From contig CAMHMJ010000031.1 in the NCBI GenBank assembly GCA_946186185.1, positions 1 to 33,997 on the forward strand: a stretch of 33,997 nt of DNA, written 5' to 3'. Under the pieces are notes generated by a model, which searched no databases, was not told where the DNA came from, and saw nothing but the letters and a program-made list of their open reading frames with translations. Positions 9,680 to 18,082 of the stretch are shown piece after piece (within the stretch, counting starts at the first letter, position 1; every line of letters begins with the position of its first letter). A program made the translations under genes and the position numbers. The stretch comes from an uncultured Treponema sp. GTDB taxonomy: Bacteria; Spirochaetota; Spirochaetia; Treponematales; Treponemataceae.

Positions 9680-10308
9680 CAGTTTATTCCCCCGTCAAAA
9701 AGGGTTTCGTAAAGTTCTTCCCTGTATTTTTCTTCAAGCTGGCTTACGATTTCGCTCAGGGTAAGTCGAAGCCGTATTTTTCTGTCTTCAGTCTCAAGAA
9801 TAATTCCCCTCTTCTTAGATAGTGAAAAATCCTTTTCCGGAAGAATTTTATTGAATTCAGTTTCTTCAACGCTCAAAACCTTTACAGATTTTTCCAGTTC
9901 TTTTTTCGTTTCTTTTGAATCCAGACCGTACACAAAGGCCCGAACCTTTGAAGAACCGATTTTATCCTGATACTTTGAAAGCTCCTTTGTAAACAGAGAA
10001 AGGGTTTCAGCTTCTGAGAGAGAACAGAAATAATCGTTCATGCTGCCGTCAATTGAAGACTGTATATAGGAAACCAGAAAGCGCTGTTTTTCCAGAGGAA
10101 GAGAGGAATCCAGATCCCTCTGAACACTCAAAAGCTTCTGTTCGTTTTTAGCCTTTTTTTCATATTGAGCAATCTGAAGCCGGGTTTCAACTCCGTCTAA
10201 AAGCTCTTTGCTTTCAGCCTGTGCATTGCTAAGGATTTTTTCAGCCTTTTTTCTTGCATCAGATTGAATTTCTTTATCAAGTATCTCTGTTGAACGTAAT
10301 TCTTCCAT
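9679..10308 (-). CDS. ntpE: V/A-type ATPase subunit E (peripheral stalk)
   Basis: 209 residues. The N-terminal half (1-80) is a long charged helix ([18 protein letters not shown]), expected to pair with the small G/H subunit. The C-terminal half is a mixed fold ending [19 protein letters not shown], as in family members. Sequence conservation is low; the call rests on helix pattern, size and position between F and A. The stop overlaps the A start. Confidence 0.8.
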   Translation of the reverse strand: MEELRSTEILDKEIQSDARKKAEKILSNAQAESKELLDGVETRLQIAQYEKKAKNEQKLLSVQRDLDSSLPLEKQRFLVSYIQSSIDGSMNDYFCSLSEAETLSLFTKELSKYQDKIGSSKVRAFVYGLDSKETKKELEKSVKVLSVEETEFNKILPEKDFSLSKKRGIILETEDRKIRLRLTLSEIVSQLEEKYREELYETLFDGGIN

Positions 10309-10323
10309 AAAAAACTACCTAAA

Positions 10324-10656
10324 CTAAACCTGAACTCCAATGGCTTCCCGAATGGCATCTGTCAAAGTCTTCTTTCCTTCAACATGCCCGTCAAGACATG
10401 GAATTTCCACGATAAGAGGATATTTACCTGTTTTCTGCCACGCAATTTCTTCTTCTTCAATCATGCTGGCGCACGCTTCCGTAAGAATCAATACACGCGG
10501 AACCTTATCTACAGGAAGAGGCGTTACGCTTCCTCGGCCGGTTATGTGATTAAACGCATCAAGGACATCGTTCCGGTTTTCCGCAGCGGTTCCCTGAATT
10601 CCGGCAAGCCTGAAAGCTAAGACCAGTTCTCTGTCGCCAATAATATAAAAATCCAC
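10324..10656 (-). CDS. ntpG: V/A-type ATPase subunit F
   Basis: 110 residues with a Rossmann-like small domain: MDFYIIGDRELVLAFRLAGI at the N-terminus, then RVLILTEACASMI and YPLIVEIPCL. This matches the F subunit (NtpG in the Enterococcus naming) that binds the D shaft. It lies 15 nt upstream of subunit E and just downstream of the proteolipid. Confidence 0.88.
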   Translation of the reverse strand: MDFYIIGDRELVLAFRLAGIQGTAAENRNDVLDAFNHITGRGSVTPLPVDKVPRVLILTEACASMIEEEEIAWQKTGKYPLIVEIPCLDGHVEGKKTLTDAIREAIGVQV

Positions 10657-10669
10657 TTTAAAAGCTGAC

Positions 10670-11002
10670 TTACAAAACTATAATAAGAAGTCCTACAAGG
10701 AATCCCCAAAGACAGATACCTTCTGCAAGACCTACGAACGGCAATGCCTTTCCGGAAAGCTCAGCATTTTCGCTCATTGCACCCATTGCGGCAGCACCGA
10801 TTTTACCAACGGCAATACCACCTGCGATACAAGCAAGACCAACTGCAATAGCAGCAGCAACATACTTAAGCTGAGAAGAACTTGTTTCAGCCTGAGTCTC
10901 AACAGCAGTTTCTTCAGAAACATTTTCAGCTTCCTGTGCAAAGCTTACAAAAGCACCTGCAACAAAAAGAAGAACGCTAAAAAAGAAAATTTTCTTGTTC
11001 AT
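10670..11002 (-). CDS. ntpK: V/A-type ATPase proteolipid subunit K (ion-carrying ring)
   Basis: The start is the ATG at 11002, with GAGGTG upstream; a longer frame would run into the subunit I gene. 110 residues: a predicted signal peptide (1-22, ending SFA before Q23), an acidic Thr/Glu-rich segment (24-44), then one hairpin with TM1 about 46-76 and TM2 about 87-110. E94 in TM2 (GLAEGICLWG) is the expected ion carrier. The residue after it is Gly, not the Ser/Thr common in sodium-binding rings, and TM1 shows no matching Gln, so proton use is my inference. The single hairpin (about 88 mature residues) resembles F-type c subunits in size. The N-terminal leader is discussed in the findings. Confidence 0.9.
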   Translation of the reverse strand: MNKKIFFFSVLLFVAGAFVSFAQEAENVSEETAVETQAETSSSQLKYVAAAIAVGLACIAGGIAVGKIGAAAMGAMSENAELSGKALPFVGLAEGICLWGFLVGLLIIVL

Positions 11003-11027
11003 AAAACACCTCATATTTTTGCTTTTT

Positions 11028-13019
11028 TTATTTCCCATAAACGAAAGCGAACGGTTTAAACTCCGTACCGGTTTCATTAAAGAATTTACTGAAGAATTCG
11101 TAGTACTGAAGTCTTATTACCTGAATGGCAACAATCATACCTTCAAGAACTACAACGATTGCATTACCCGCAATCATTACGGCCAACCCGCCGATTGCTC
11201 CGCACTTTTCTGCCATAAGGTGAATAATAAAACCTAAAACGGCATGAGCCAGGGCAAAAGCACCTACACGAACAAAGCTTATGGAGCTTGAAAGATAGGT
11301 TGATACAACTTCGATGAGTTCAACAAGTCCGCCGATGAGCATTGCTCCCACCCCGTTTTCAAGAACAGGCCGTTCTCCGTCCAAAAGGCGCTCAAAAGGC
11401 TCCCCGAAGGCAGAGAAGAAAAGCAGCACACCGATTATAATCCAGTCAAAAATCTGGGGACTCTGGTGAAGGAAGGCAAGGCGCAAGGCAAACACAACTA
11501 CATACCAGAAGAAAAGAGCCCCGGAAAGTCCCGTTTTTCCAAAGAAAGCAGAACCAAATTTCCGGCGGATAATGTTATTTATCATATTAAGCACAAGACC
11601 GATTGAGTTGATTACAAACCCCACTGCAATGGTAATGCCGAATATACCGAATATCACTTTGATCGAAGAAGGATCGCTGGAAGGCATCATGTGAACGATT
11701 GGAGCATGAGGATGACCGAAAAGCCCCGTAACCCAGAGGGCAAAGGGTTCAAGGAGAGTTTCGTTAGCAAAAAACTCACCGGTGATAAGACCCATAATTG
11801 AACTTGTGATACCGATTGCCATAAAAATCGGGGCGAACTTATTCCAGCCTCCAACCTTTACAACTTTTTTCTGCATCAGGATACCGGCAATAAGGAAAAT
11901 CAGACCCTGTCCGCAGTCGCCGAACATAATTCCAAAAAGAATAGTAAAGAACACGGCCACAAAAGGAGTCGGGTCAACGGTTCCGTACAGAGGAGAACCA
12001 TAACTGAAGACCATTCTTTCAAAGGCCCGCACAAATTTTCCATGTTCAAGCTTTACCGGAATCTGTTCGCTTCCGTTTATAACCGCAGGAACCTCCATTG
12101 GATGGAATTCCCGGATAGCAATGCGTCCTTCCGTAAGCTGATCCAGTTCCTTCATAACAGTTGGAGTAATATTCTTCGGAATCCAGCCCGTCATGTGATA
12201 TACAAGGGAAGTTGATTCCAGAGTTGCTTCAACCCTTTCAATCTGGCATTCAAGAGAAAGGCTCTCCAATAAAGAAATAAACTTCTCTTCGTGGGTTTCC
12301 TTAAAGTTTGCACATTCTTCGTTAAGTTCAGCCATCAGCTTTTCAGCTTCATTCTTCTTTGCTTCAAGACCTTCAAGCACATCGGAAGGAATTCCGGTAA
12401 AATCCTTAGGAATTTCCATCTGTACAAACCCGAACCGGTTAAGTTCCGTGTCCAGGGCAAAGCGGCTTTTCTTTGAAGAAGCCGCAAGGATTTTAGTTGA
12501 ATCGCTTCCAAGAGGAACGATTACTGCCTTTTCACCCACTGCAAGGCGAAGGGGCTCAATATTGTCCGGAGAAATTTTTCCGATTTTTAACGAAATAAAG
12601 GAAAGATTATCCAGTTCTGAATAAGGAACCTGAAGATTTGAAAATCCCTTTGCTTCCTTATAAGCGTCAGTCACCTTCTGGAGGGCTGTTTCAGCTTCCT
12701 TAATTCTGTCATGAAGGCTGCTTCCGTTCTCAATTAACCGGCCGCATTCTTCCTTCATTTCTTCGGAAAGCGGAGGACAAGTCAAGGGCTTTTCTTCCGG
12801 TCGTTTGATATTAAAAAATGCCCTGAGCTCATCAAGCTTCTGAAAATACTCTCCGGCAATGCTCAGTTCAGACGTTTTTTTATCAGAAATAGCAGCCGCA
12901 TCTCTCTTTCTTGTCTGAAACTGGAATTCACCGCACTTTCCAAGATATTCGATAACACTGGAAATATCCTGTTTCAGAACCATAAGCTCAATCAAACGCA
13001 TTTCAGTTGTCCGAGACAT
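11028..13019 (-). CDS. ntpI: V/A-type ATPase subunit I (membrane stator, a-subunit homologue)
   Basis: 663 residues. The N-terminal half (about 1-320) is cytosolic and helical and holds the peripheral stalks; the C-terminal half has about seven or eight membrane helices beginning FVAVFFTILFGIMFGDCG. The essential channel arginine is in SFVRVGAFALAHAVL (about residue 590). The start chosen is the third in-frame ATG (13019), since GGGGAGG sits 6 nt upstream of it and is too close to the earlier ATG. The gene overlaps the end of subunit C by 17 bp. The stop is 26 nt from the K start. Confidence 0.94.
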   Translation of the reverse strand: MSRTTEMRLIELMVLKQDISSVIEYLGKCGEFQFQTRKRDAAAISDKKTSELSIAGEYFQKLDELRAFFNIKRPEEKPLTCPPLSEEMKEECGRLIENGSSLHDRIKEAETALQKVTDAYKEAKGFSNLQVPYSELDNLSFISLKIGKISPDNIEPLRLAVGEKAVIVPLGSDSTKILAASSKKSRFALDTELNRFGFVQMEIPKDFTGIPSDVLEGLEAKKNEAEKLMAELNEECANFKETHEEKFISLLESLSLECQIERVEATLESTSLVYHMTGWIPKNITPTVMKELDQLTEGRIAIREFHPMEVPAVINGSEQIPVKLEHGKFVRAFERMVFSYGSPLYGTVDPTPFVAVFFTILFGIMFGDCGQGLIFLIAGILMQKKVVKVGGWNKFAPIFMAIGITSSIMGLITGEFFANETLLEPFALWVTGLFGHPHAPIVHMMPSSDPSSIKVIFGIFGITIAVGFVINSIGLVLNMINNIIRRKFGSAFFGKTGLSGALFFWYVVVFALRLAFLHQSPQIFDWIIIGVLLFFSAFGEPFERLLDGERPVLENGVGAMLIGGLVELIEVVSTYLSSSISFVRVGAFALAHAVLGFIIHLMAEKCGAIGGLAVMIAGNAIVVVLEGMIVAIQVIRLQYYEFFSKFFNETGTEFKPFAFVYGK

Positions 13020-14151
13020 TTTCATCCTCCCCATCTATCATGCCAGTTATTCCGGCCACATACATAGCTTCTTTTTTGTTTGTTCCAAGCCTCAGGGCTT
13101 CTGTTGCCGAGCGTATACAGTTCAACTCCTGCTTTTTAAGGCAGTAGAACATGGCAAGGCTCACTTCGCTCATAGGATACTGGTGAAAAAGCTTTTTCGC
13201 CTTTACAAATTCCCGGCTTCTGAAGCGCTGTTCAACCCAGGTAGGATTTAAGGCCCACACGCCGTTTTCTTTTCTTGGGTTTAAATAATCTATAAAACGC
13301 CAGGACTCCCAGTCATCATAGGAATCAATACGGCGGGAAAGTATATCAAATGCAAAAGCGCAGATTGGATCCTGTCTGGAAGGAGCATCCCCTACATAAT
13401 AAAGATTTTCAATTATTTTTTCATCAGAAAATTTATAGTACACTCTAAGGCGCATTGCCCAGATAAGATTTTTTACCGCCCACTGATAGGAAAAATATTC
13501 TTTAAGAACAGATTTTGCTTCCCCTTTTATGGCGCAAACGCTGTTCCAGAGAGATTTCAGCATCTGTAAATCAAGCTTAAAATCGATTTTCTGCCGTTCT
13601 TCCGAGGAAACGCCCCCTGCATTTCCCTTTGCCACATCCTCTGAAACGGAAAAACCCGCAGAAGCCAGAGAAGAACCGGATGAACCAGTTGAATCAGAAC
13701 CGCCAAAAACAGCGGCTGGCACCCATTCGTAAGGTGAACCGGCAGTGATTTTTTTCAGATTCGGCCAGGCTTCATAAGAAATCGTTCTGAAATCTTCAAG
13801 ATTTACAAGATGCGGATGATTTTCTTCACCATAACTGACAGCAGAAATAAGAGCCTTAAGATTTTCTACATCGTACTGCTGCAAAAGCCCCGCCAAAAAC
13901 GAATCGGGTTTATCGTACATTTTTAAAAGCTTTGAATAATCTTTTACAAAGTTTTTTACAGCTTCAATTTCAATTTTATTCGCAAGAAGGAGCTCCGGAA
14001 CTGCCGGCTCCGGAACAGAAAAAAGCATATCCCATAAAGAAGAAAGGGATTCGGCGTTGAAAAGAGAAACAGCCTTCTCAGAAATCCAGGATTTCCTCAA
14101 AAGACCTGCAGCCTTTGCGTAAATATATGATTCTGCACCGCTCTTTTCCAT
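13003..14151 (-). CDS. ntpC: V/A-type ATPase subunit C (AC39-like)
   Basis: 382 residues, helical, the socket that joins the central shaft to the proteolipid ring. The N-terminus (SYIYAKAAGLLRKSWISEK) and the repeated pattern of helical bundles fit the family. A Ser/Gly-rich insertion at about 149-188 (SDSTGSSGSS) interrupts it and makes it longer than many relatives (about 330-350). The start ATG has GGAG 8 nt upstream. It lies 20 nt after the G/H subunit gene and overlaps subunit I. Confidence 0.85.
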   Translation of the reverse strand: MEKSGAESYIYAKAAGLLRKSWISEKAVSLFNAESLSSLWDMLFSVPEPAVPELLLANKIEIEAVKNFVKDYSKLLKMYDKPDSFLAGLLQQYDVENLKALISAVSYGEENHPHLVNLEDFRTISYEAWPNLKKITAGSPYEWVPAAVFGGSDSTGSSGSSLASAGFSVSEDVAKGNAGGVSSEERQKIDFKLDLQMLKSLWNSVCAIKGEAKSVLKEYFSYQWAVKNLIWAMRLRVYYKFSDEKIIENLYYVGDAPSRQDPICAFAFDILSRRIDSYDDWESWRFIDYLNPRKENGVWALNPTWVEQRFRSREFVKAKKLFHQYPMSEVSLAMFYCLKKQELNCIRSATEALRLGTNKKEAMYVAGITGMIDGEDENVSDN

Positions 14152-14171
14152 ACGAAAGCTCCAACTTCCAG

Positions 14172-14474
14172 TTATATTGCCTTTTTTACAAAATTTTCAA
14201 AGGCACTCTTATTCTTCTCTTTTTTCTGAACGGAATCCTTAAAAGCGGAGAGAGAAACATTATGCTCCTCTACAATGCGTTTTCGTTCATCAAGAAATTC
14301 CTTATCCAGTTCAGAAGCAATTTCTTCATAGCGGGTTTTAAACTGGCTGTCAGCTTCACTTCTTGCTTCTCCAACCATTTTATTCGCCTTTTCCTGTGCC
14401 TCTTTTACCTGAACAAAGGCATTCTGTTCCACATCAAGAAGGTGACTGATTACATCAGCTTCCGAGTCTGCCAT
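14172..14474 (-). CDS. V/A-type ATPase small stalk subunit (G/H-like)
   Basis: 100 residues, almost entirely one charged heptad-like helix (QVKEAQEKANKMVGEARSEAD), typical of the G/H (NtpF/AhaH) peripheral-stalk subunit that pairs with E. GGAGG precedes the ATG. The start lies inside the end of the EIIA gene (20-bp overlap), so translation is probably coupled. The family call rests on composition, size and first position in the ATPase cluster. Confidence 0.75.
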   Translation of the reverse strand: MADSEADVISHLLDVEQNAFVQVKEAQEKANKMVGEARSEADSQFKTRYEEIASELDKEFLDERKRIVEEHNVSLSAFKDSVQKKEKNKSAFENFVKKAI

Positions 14475-14937
14475 ATTCCGCCTCCTTTATCATGGAATAA
14501 ACTTCATTAGCATCAGATGCCTTTAGGACTTCCGGATAGAAGCCCTGGGTATTCAAAATAAGGGCACAATCCGAAAGCAGATGAAGATGAGCTTCTGTAT
14601 TCTGAGCATTAAATAAAATTAAGATAACAAAATGTACAAGATTATCCTTCAATGAATGCCCTTCGGTAATTTCGTAATCAATTCCGGCGCGGCTTATTCC
14701 AAGTACAATCTCAGTTTTGTTTATAGAAGAAAGACAGGCATGAGGAACCGCAATACCCGGAGCAGTCTGGGTATTTTTTACTTCTTCCCTATTTTCAAGG
14801 GCTTTAAGGGCTTCATCCCTATCGATTGAAGGATTTTTTCTGACAAGAAATTCTACAAGTTCGGAAAAAAGTTCATCTTTATCCGTACTCTGAAGATTAA
14901 AGATAATATTATCAGGACTTATAAGACTTGAAAACAC
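14455..14937 (-). CDS. PTS EIIA type-2 domain protein (PtsN/fructose-mannitol type)
   Basis: 160 residues from the GTG at 14937, chosen because AGGAGGGG lies 5 nt upstream; an ATG 14 codons earlier has no Shine-Dalgarno sequence. The single domain carries the phospho-accepting histidine H66 in PGIAVPHA, followed by family segments NLVHFVILILFNAQNTEAHL and LHLLSDCALIL. No EIIB/EIIC or sugar gene is nearby, so a regulatory (PtsN-like) role is more likely than transport. It overlaps the first ATPase gene by 20 bp, which suggests it is made with the ATPase. Confidence 0.85.
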   Translation of the reverse strand: MFSSLISPDNIIFNLQSTDKDELFSELVEFLVRKNPSIDRDEALKALENREEVKNTQTAPGIAVPHACLSSINKTEIVLGISRAGIDYEITEGHSLKDNLVHFVILILFNAQNTEAHLHLLSDCALILNTQGFYPEVLKASDANEVYSMIKEAEYGRLGS

Positions 14938-15028
14938 TCTTACCCCTCCTGAAGTTTTAGAAGTTCGCTTTAAAACCATTTACCGGACAGACTAAAGTTT
15001 AGCGCTGCCCGGCAAAATCCTTAAAAAT

Positions 15029-15050
15029 CTGAATAAATGAAACTATTCAG
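15029..15050 (-). terminator. weak hairpin after secG
   Basis: Minus-strand hairpin CTGAATA / TATTCAG (7 bp, 8-nt loop) starting at the secG stop and followed by ATTTTT. It is weak, so partial read-through into the EIIA/ATPase operon is likely. Confidence 0.4.
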
Positions 15051-15420
15051 CCTTTTTATCGCTTTCAGAAGTTGACCACCATTCTGTTGCTTCATTAGAA
15101 GAAGCAGCCTCTGAATCAGATTCTGTTCCGTCAGCAGTGATTTCTGCCGGTGTTACAACTGTTTCAGCAAGGTCATCAACAAGATTAGGCTTCTTATTGA
15201 TAATTGCAAGACCAAGAGCAAGTCCAAAGAAAAGGAAAACAAGAACCGCTGTAGCTTTTGTAAGCACGCTTGCAGAATGAGATCCGAAAGCTGCAGTTCC
15301 GCGTCCACCCATAAGACCACCCATACCGCTCTGTCCGTCATCCTGAACAAGAACGAGCAATACAAGAAGAACGCTCACAATTACAAATACAACAAGAAGA
15401 GTAATACCAATAGCACCCAT
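15043..15420 (-). CDS. secG: SecG, protein translocase subunit
   Basis: 125 residues. Two membrane segments (about 4-25 and 53-75) flank the Gly-rich cytosolic loop with QDDGQSGMGGLMGGRGTAAF, the SecG hallmark. The C-terminal tail (about 80-125) is Ser/Glu-rich and longer than in minimal SecG. It assists SecYE in export. The stop is followed by a weak terminator-like hairpin, then the EIIA gene, so partial read-through into the ATPase operon is possible. Confidence 0.93.
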   Translation of the reverse strand: MGAIGITLLVVFVIVSVLLVLLVLVQDDGQSGMGGLMGGRGTAAFGSHSASVLTKATAVLVFLFFGLALGLAIINKKPNLVDDLAETVVTPAEITADGTESDSEAASSNEATEWWSTSESDKKAE

Positions 15421-15478
15421 TTAATTCTCCAAAACGGCATAAAAACCGTGTAAAAATTACATTTTTATAAGTTCTACA

Positions 15479-15507
15479 ATACTAATAGAAAATCACAAAA
15501 CTTTCAA
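15479..15507 (-). promoter_or_regulatory. secG promoter
   Basis: On the minus strand, -35 TTGAAA (15502-15507), 17-bp spacer, -10 TAGTAT (15479-15484). It gives a leader of about 50 nt before the secG ATG, which has GGAG upstream. It is also the nearest visible promoter for the ATPase operon. Confidence 0.6.
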
Positions 15508-15523
15508 GATAGAAAAATGAATA

Positions 15524-15559
15524 TCAGCGATTCCCCCGCGCTTCCGCAGAAATCGCTGA
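15524..15559 (-). terminator. hairpin after the IMP cyclohydrolase gene
   Basis: Perfect 9-bp inverted repeat TCAGCGATT / AATCGCTGA (15524-15532 and 15551-15559) with a further GCG/CGC pairing around a CTTC loop. It begins 7 nt past the stop codon. The downstream T-run is poor (ATATTCATTTTT), so it may be a 3'-end stabiliser as much as a terminator. Confidence 0.55.
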
Positions 15560-15566
15560 CAAAAGT

Positions 15567-16283
15567 CTATTTATTCTTATTCAGAATGCGGGTCTCGTAT
15601 TTTCCGGTTTTGATGTCAATAAAGCGGACAAAAAGAGAAACCTTGTTTTCTTCATTCAGCCATTTCCAGAGGTTGTCCGTAAACTCGTCAATGGCACCCT
15701 TTACCTCAACGCGGACAGGCTCTCCTTCAAAGCTTGGAAGAGGATTTCCGTCCCCTACATAAGTGTGAATAAAACGACCTTCACCGGCAACCGGATTATC
15801 ATAGTTGAAAGTAAAACGAAGGCAGTTATCCGGATTTCCATTGTCGCTCTTCAAGATTGAAAGAGAATAAGAATACTTTCCGCCCTCAACATCAAGAAGG
15901 CTTGAAATGCGCGGAGTATAGTTTGGAGCGTCGTGCTCATATTTACGGCTTCTCAAAGACTGTTCAAAAGTAAGTCCGTTTTTAAGTCTGTCAAAAATTG
16001 TATCCGTCTGGTCACCGTTGGTAACAATTGTTTTTGCTCCAAGAACTTTTACGGCTGAATAAATAATAAGGCTCGGATCACCTGCAATCAGAGACGGATC
16101 AAAAGCCTGTGTTCTGATTCCCTCGCCCTCTTCAACGAAAACACGGTTACGGCTTCCGGCTGAGCGGCCCATTGTCCAGTAAGCAGAAACGGCATATTTT
16201 CCGTCCGCAGAAAGACCTGCAACAATACCGCGTCCAGGATACGCATTATTTTCAAGTTCATTTTTCAAAGAAACTACATTCAT
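15567..16283 (-). CDS. IMP cyclohydrolase, archaeal PurO-like family
   Basis: 238 residues from the ATG at 16283, preceded by AGAGG at 7-8 nt; a longer frame has no such support. The N-terminal NAYPGRGIVAG and the segments AYWTMGRSAGSRNR, TNGDQTDTI and GDGNPLPSFEGEP are characteristic of the IMP cyclohydrolase-like family, which closes FAICAR to IMP in archaea. Bacteria normally use the C-terminal/N-terminal fusion PurH for this step. No purine gene is adjacent. The family assignment is strong; the actual reaction here is inferred. Confidence 0.8.
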   Translation of the reverse strand: MNVVSLKNELENNAYPGRGIVAGLSADGKYAVSAYWTMGRSAGSRNRVFVEEGEGIRTQAFDPSLIAGDPSLIIYSAVKVLGAKTIVTNGDQTDTIFDRLKNGLTFEQSLRSRKYEHDAPNYTPRISSLLDVEGGKYSYSLSILKSDNGNPDNCLRFTFNYDNPVAGEGRFIHTYVGDGNPLPSFEGEPVRVEVKGAIDEFTDNLWKWLNEENKVSLFVRFIDIKTGKYETRILNKNK

Positions 16284-16415
16284 ATATAACCTCTGTATAA
16301 AGCCGCTGTGGGCCGATGTTTTATAGAAAGAAAGCAAAAGCTTCAATAAATTCTGCAAAATAATAGAAGAAAATCAATTTTTTAGCAATGGCACAACGGA
16401 CCTGGAAAAAATCTT

Positions 16416-16444
16416 TTGTGTTTTTTCAACAAAAACTGTATATT
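16416..16444 (+). promoter_or_regulatory. promoter of the polyprenyl synthetase gene (possibly leaderless)
   Basis: -35 TTGTGT (16416-16421), 17-bp spacer, -10 TATATT (16439-16444). The ATG follows after 7 nt with no Shine-Dalgarno sequence, so the mRNA would begin at the start codon. Confidence 0.55.
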
Positions 16445-16451
16445 ATTAGCT

Positions 16452-17528
16452 ATGGACGACGTATTCAAGAATATATTACGAGACATCGAAGAAGCTCTCA
16501 AAGAAGCTCTTCCTGAAAAAACTAATCCGGAGTGGCAGAAGCAGAGTTTTTCCGAGCTTTCCCGCTGCGTAGACGACTCTCACCTTACAAACCTGCTTAC
16601 CCCCTGCCGCAACCTTGTTGACCTTGGCGGAAAAAGGTGGAGACCGCTTCTCTTAGTTCTCTGCTACAGGCTTGCAAAAGAAGCCGGACTTAAACCCGTG
16701 CTTCCGGAAGAACAGGTCTACACCCTCACTTCCCTTGTCGAATTTGTCCATACAGCAAGCCTTATCCACGACGATATCGAAGATTCCGCCGACACAAGAA
16801 GGGGAAAACCGGCCTGCCATATTCAGTATGGTCTTGATGTTGCCCTGAATGCCGCAAGCTGGCTTTACTTCCAGGCATCTTCCTGCCTTGAAAAGCTTGA
16901 CCTGCCGCTGGAAACTAAGGCTCACTTCTATAAGCTCTACACCCTGCTTCTACGCCGCCTTCATCTGGGACAGGCAATGGACATCTACTGGCACGCAAAC
17001 ACAGAAATCTTCCCTACTCCTGCAGAATATACTCAGATGGTTCACTTAAAAACAGGAACCCTCTCAAGCCTTGCAGTACAGCTGGGGCTTATTGCCGGCG
17101 GAGCCACCTTTGAGGAAGCAGAACAGGCTGGACTCATTGCGGAATACCTGGGAGAAGGCTTCCAGATTCTTGATGACGTAACAAACCTTACAACCGGAAA
17201 CCCGGGTAAAAAGCGGGGAGACGATATCGTAGAAGGCAAAAAGAGCCTTCCTATTCTTATGCATGTAATCGAACGTCCGAAGGACGCCGTTAAAATTTCC
17301 TACTACTTTGAAAAAGCAAACATGGAAGGTCCGGGAAGCACGGCAATTGAAAAAAGCATTGAGCTTTTAGAAACAACTTCTTCCATTCAGAAAGCGAAGG
17401 ACAAGGGCGAAAAATGCATTCGTGAAAACATTTCCAGGCTGGTGTGCTTCAAGGGACTTTCTGAAGAAAACGAATGCGCTGCCCTCATAAAAAAACTCTT
17501 TCTGGGAATGCTCGACGGAGGAAAGTAA
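16452..17528 (+). CDS. trans-polyprenyl diphosphate synthase (FPP/GGPP synthase-like)
   Basis: 358 residues from the ATG at 16452. It condenses IPP with allylic diphosphates to make C15 or longer prenyl chains. Motifs: GGKRWRPLL (59-67), first Asp-rich motif DDIED (107-111) with RRGKP, KTG near 200, and second motif DDVTN (241-245) followed by GKKRGDDIVEGKKSLP. The last residue of the second motif is Asn rather than Asp. Chain length cannot be set from sequence alone. No Shine-Dalgarno sequence precedes the ATG. It forms a plausible transcript with the TPR gene and lies about 1 kb from ispE. Confidence 0.88.
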   Translation: MDDVFKNILRDIEEALKEALPEKTNPEWQKQSFSELSRCVDDSHLTNLLTPCRNLVDLGGKRWRPLLLVLCYRLAKEAGLKPVLPEEQVYTLTSLVEFVHTASLIHDDIEDSADTRRGKPACHIQYGLDVALNAASWLYFQASSCLEKLDLPLETKAHFYKLYTLLLRRLHLGQAMDIYWHANTEIFPTPAEYTQMVHLKTGTLSSLAVQLGLIAGGATFEEAEQAGLIAEYLGEGFQILDDVTNLTTGNPGKKRGDDIVEGKKSLPILMHVIERPKDAVKISYYFEKANMEGPGSTAIEKSIELLETTSSIQKAKDKGEKCIRENISRLVCFKGLSEENECAALIKKLFLGMLDGGK

Positions 17529-17530
17529 GT

Positions 17531-18082
17531 TTGAAAGAAAATTCCGGCCGGCTGAACGACGAAGCAATTAAACTTTCTCAAAGCGGACTCTACACAGAAG
17601 CCATCGCCTGCTTCAAAAGGGCAATTACCCTGGAAAAGGACAACTGGCTTTTGTGGTTCAATCTTGGCCTCACCCTTCGGGATGCTGGATTTCTGGAAGA
17701 AGCAATAACGGCTCTTGAAACTGCAGGCAATTTCGAAACAGATGAAATTCACTTCGATGTTATTGAAGCCCTTGCTGTCTCCTATTTTGACGCAAAAAAC
17801 TTTGACAAAGCCCTTTCCACCTGTCTGGAAGGACTTGAATACAATCCAACAAATGCAGAGCTGTGGAACACAATCGGAGCCGTCTATTTTAACAAAGCCG
17901 AATACACAGACGCAATGGAAGCCTTTGAGACTGCCGTTACCATAAACCCCTACTATCCGGAAGCACTTTATAACCTGAGGGACACCTACCGGGAACTAAA
18001 AAACGAAACCGGAGCCCGGGAGTGCGAACAGAAACTAAAATCGATTAAAACAAACAATGGCAGCCAGGGAGATTTCAATTGA
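17531..18082 (+). CDS. TPR-repeat protein
   Basis: 183 residues from TTG 17531, chosen because GGAGGAAAG (17517-17525) sits 9 nt upstream and overlaps the end of the upstream gene. Four tetratricopeptide repeats cover about 8-165, with typical W/L/G/Y-A-F-P spacing (LWFNLGLTLRDAGFLEEAI, LWNTIGAVYFNKAEYTDAM). No signal peptide, so probably cytosolic and a scaffold. It starts 2 nt after the polyprenyl synthase stop and overlaps the next gene, so all three are probably translated from one mRNA. Confidence 0.82.
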   Translation: MKENSGRLNDEAIKLSQSGLYTEAIACFKRAITLEKDNWLLWFNLGLTLRDAGFLEEAITALETAGNFETDEIHFDVIEALAVSYFDAKNFDKALSTCLEGLEYNPTNAELWNTIGAVYFNKAEYTDAMEAFETAVTINPYYPEALYNLRDTYRELKNETGARECEQKLKSIKTNNGSQGDFN

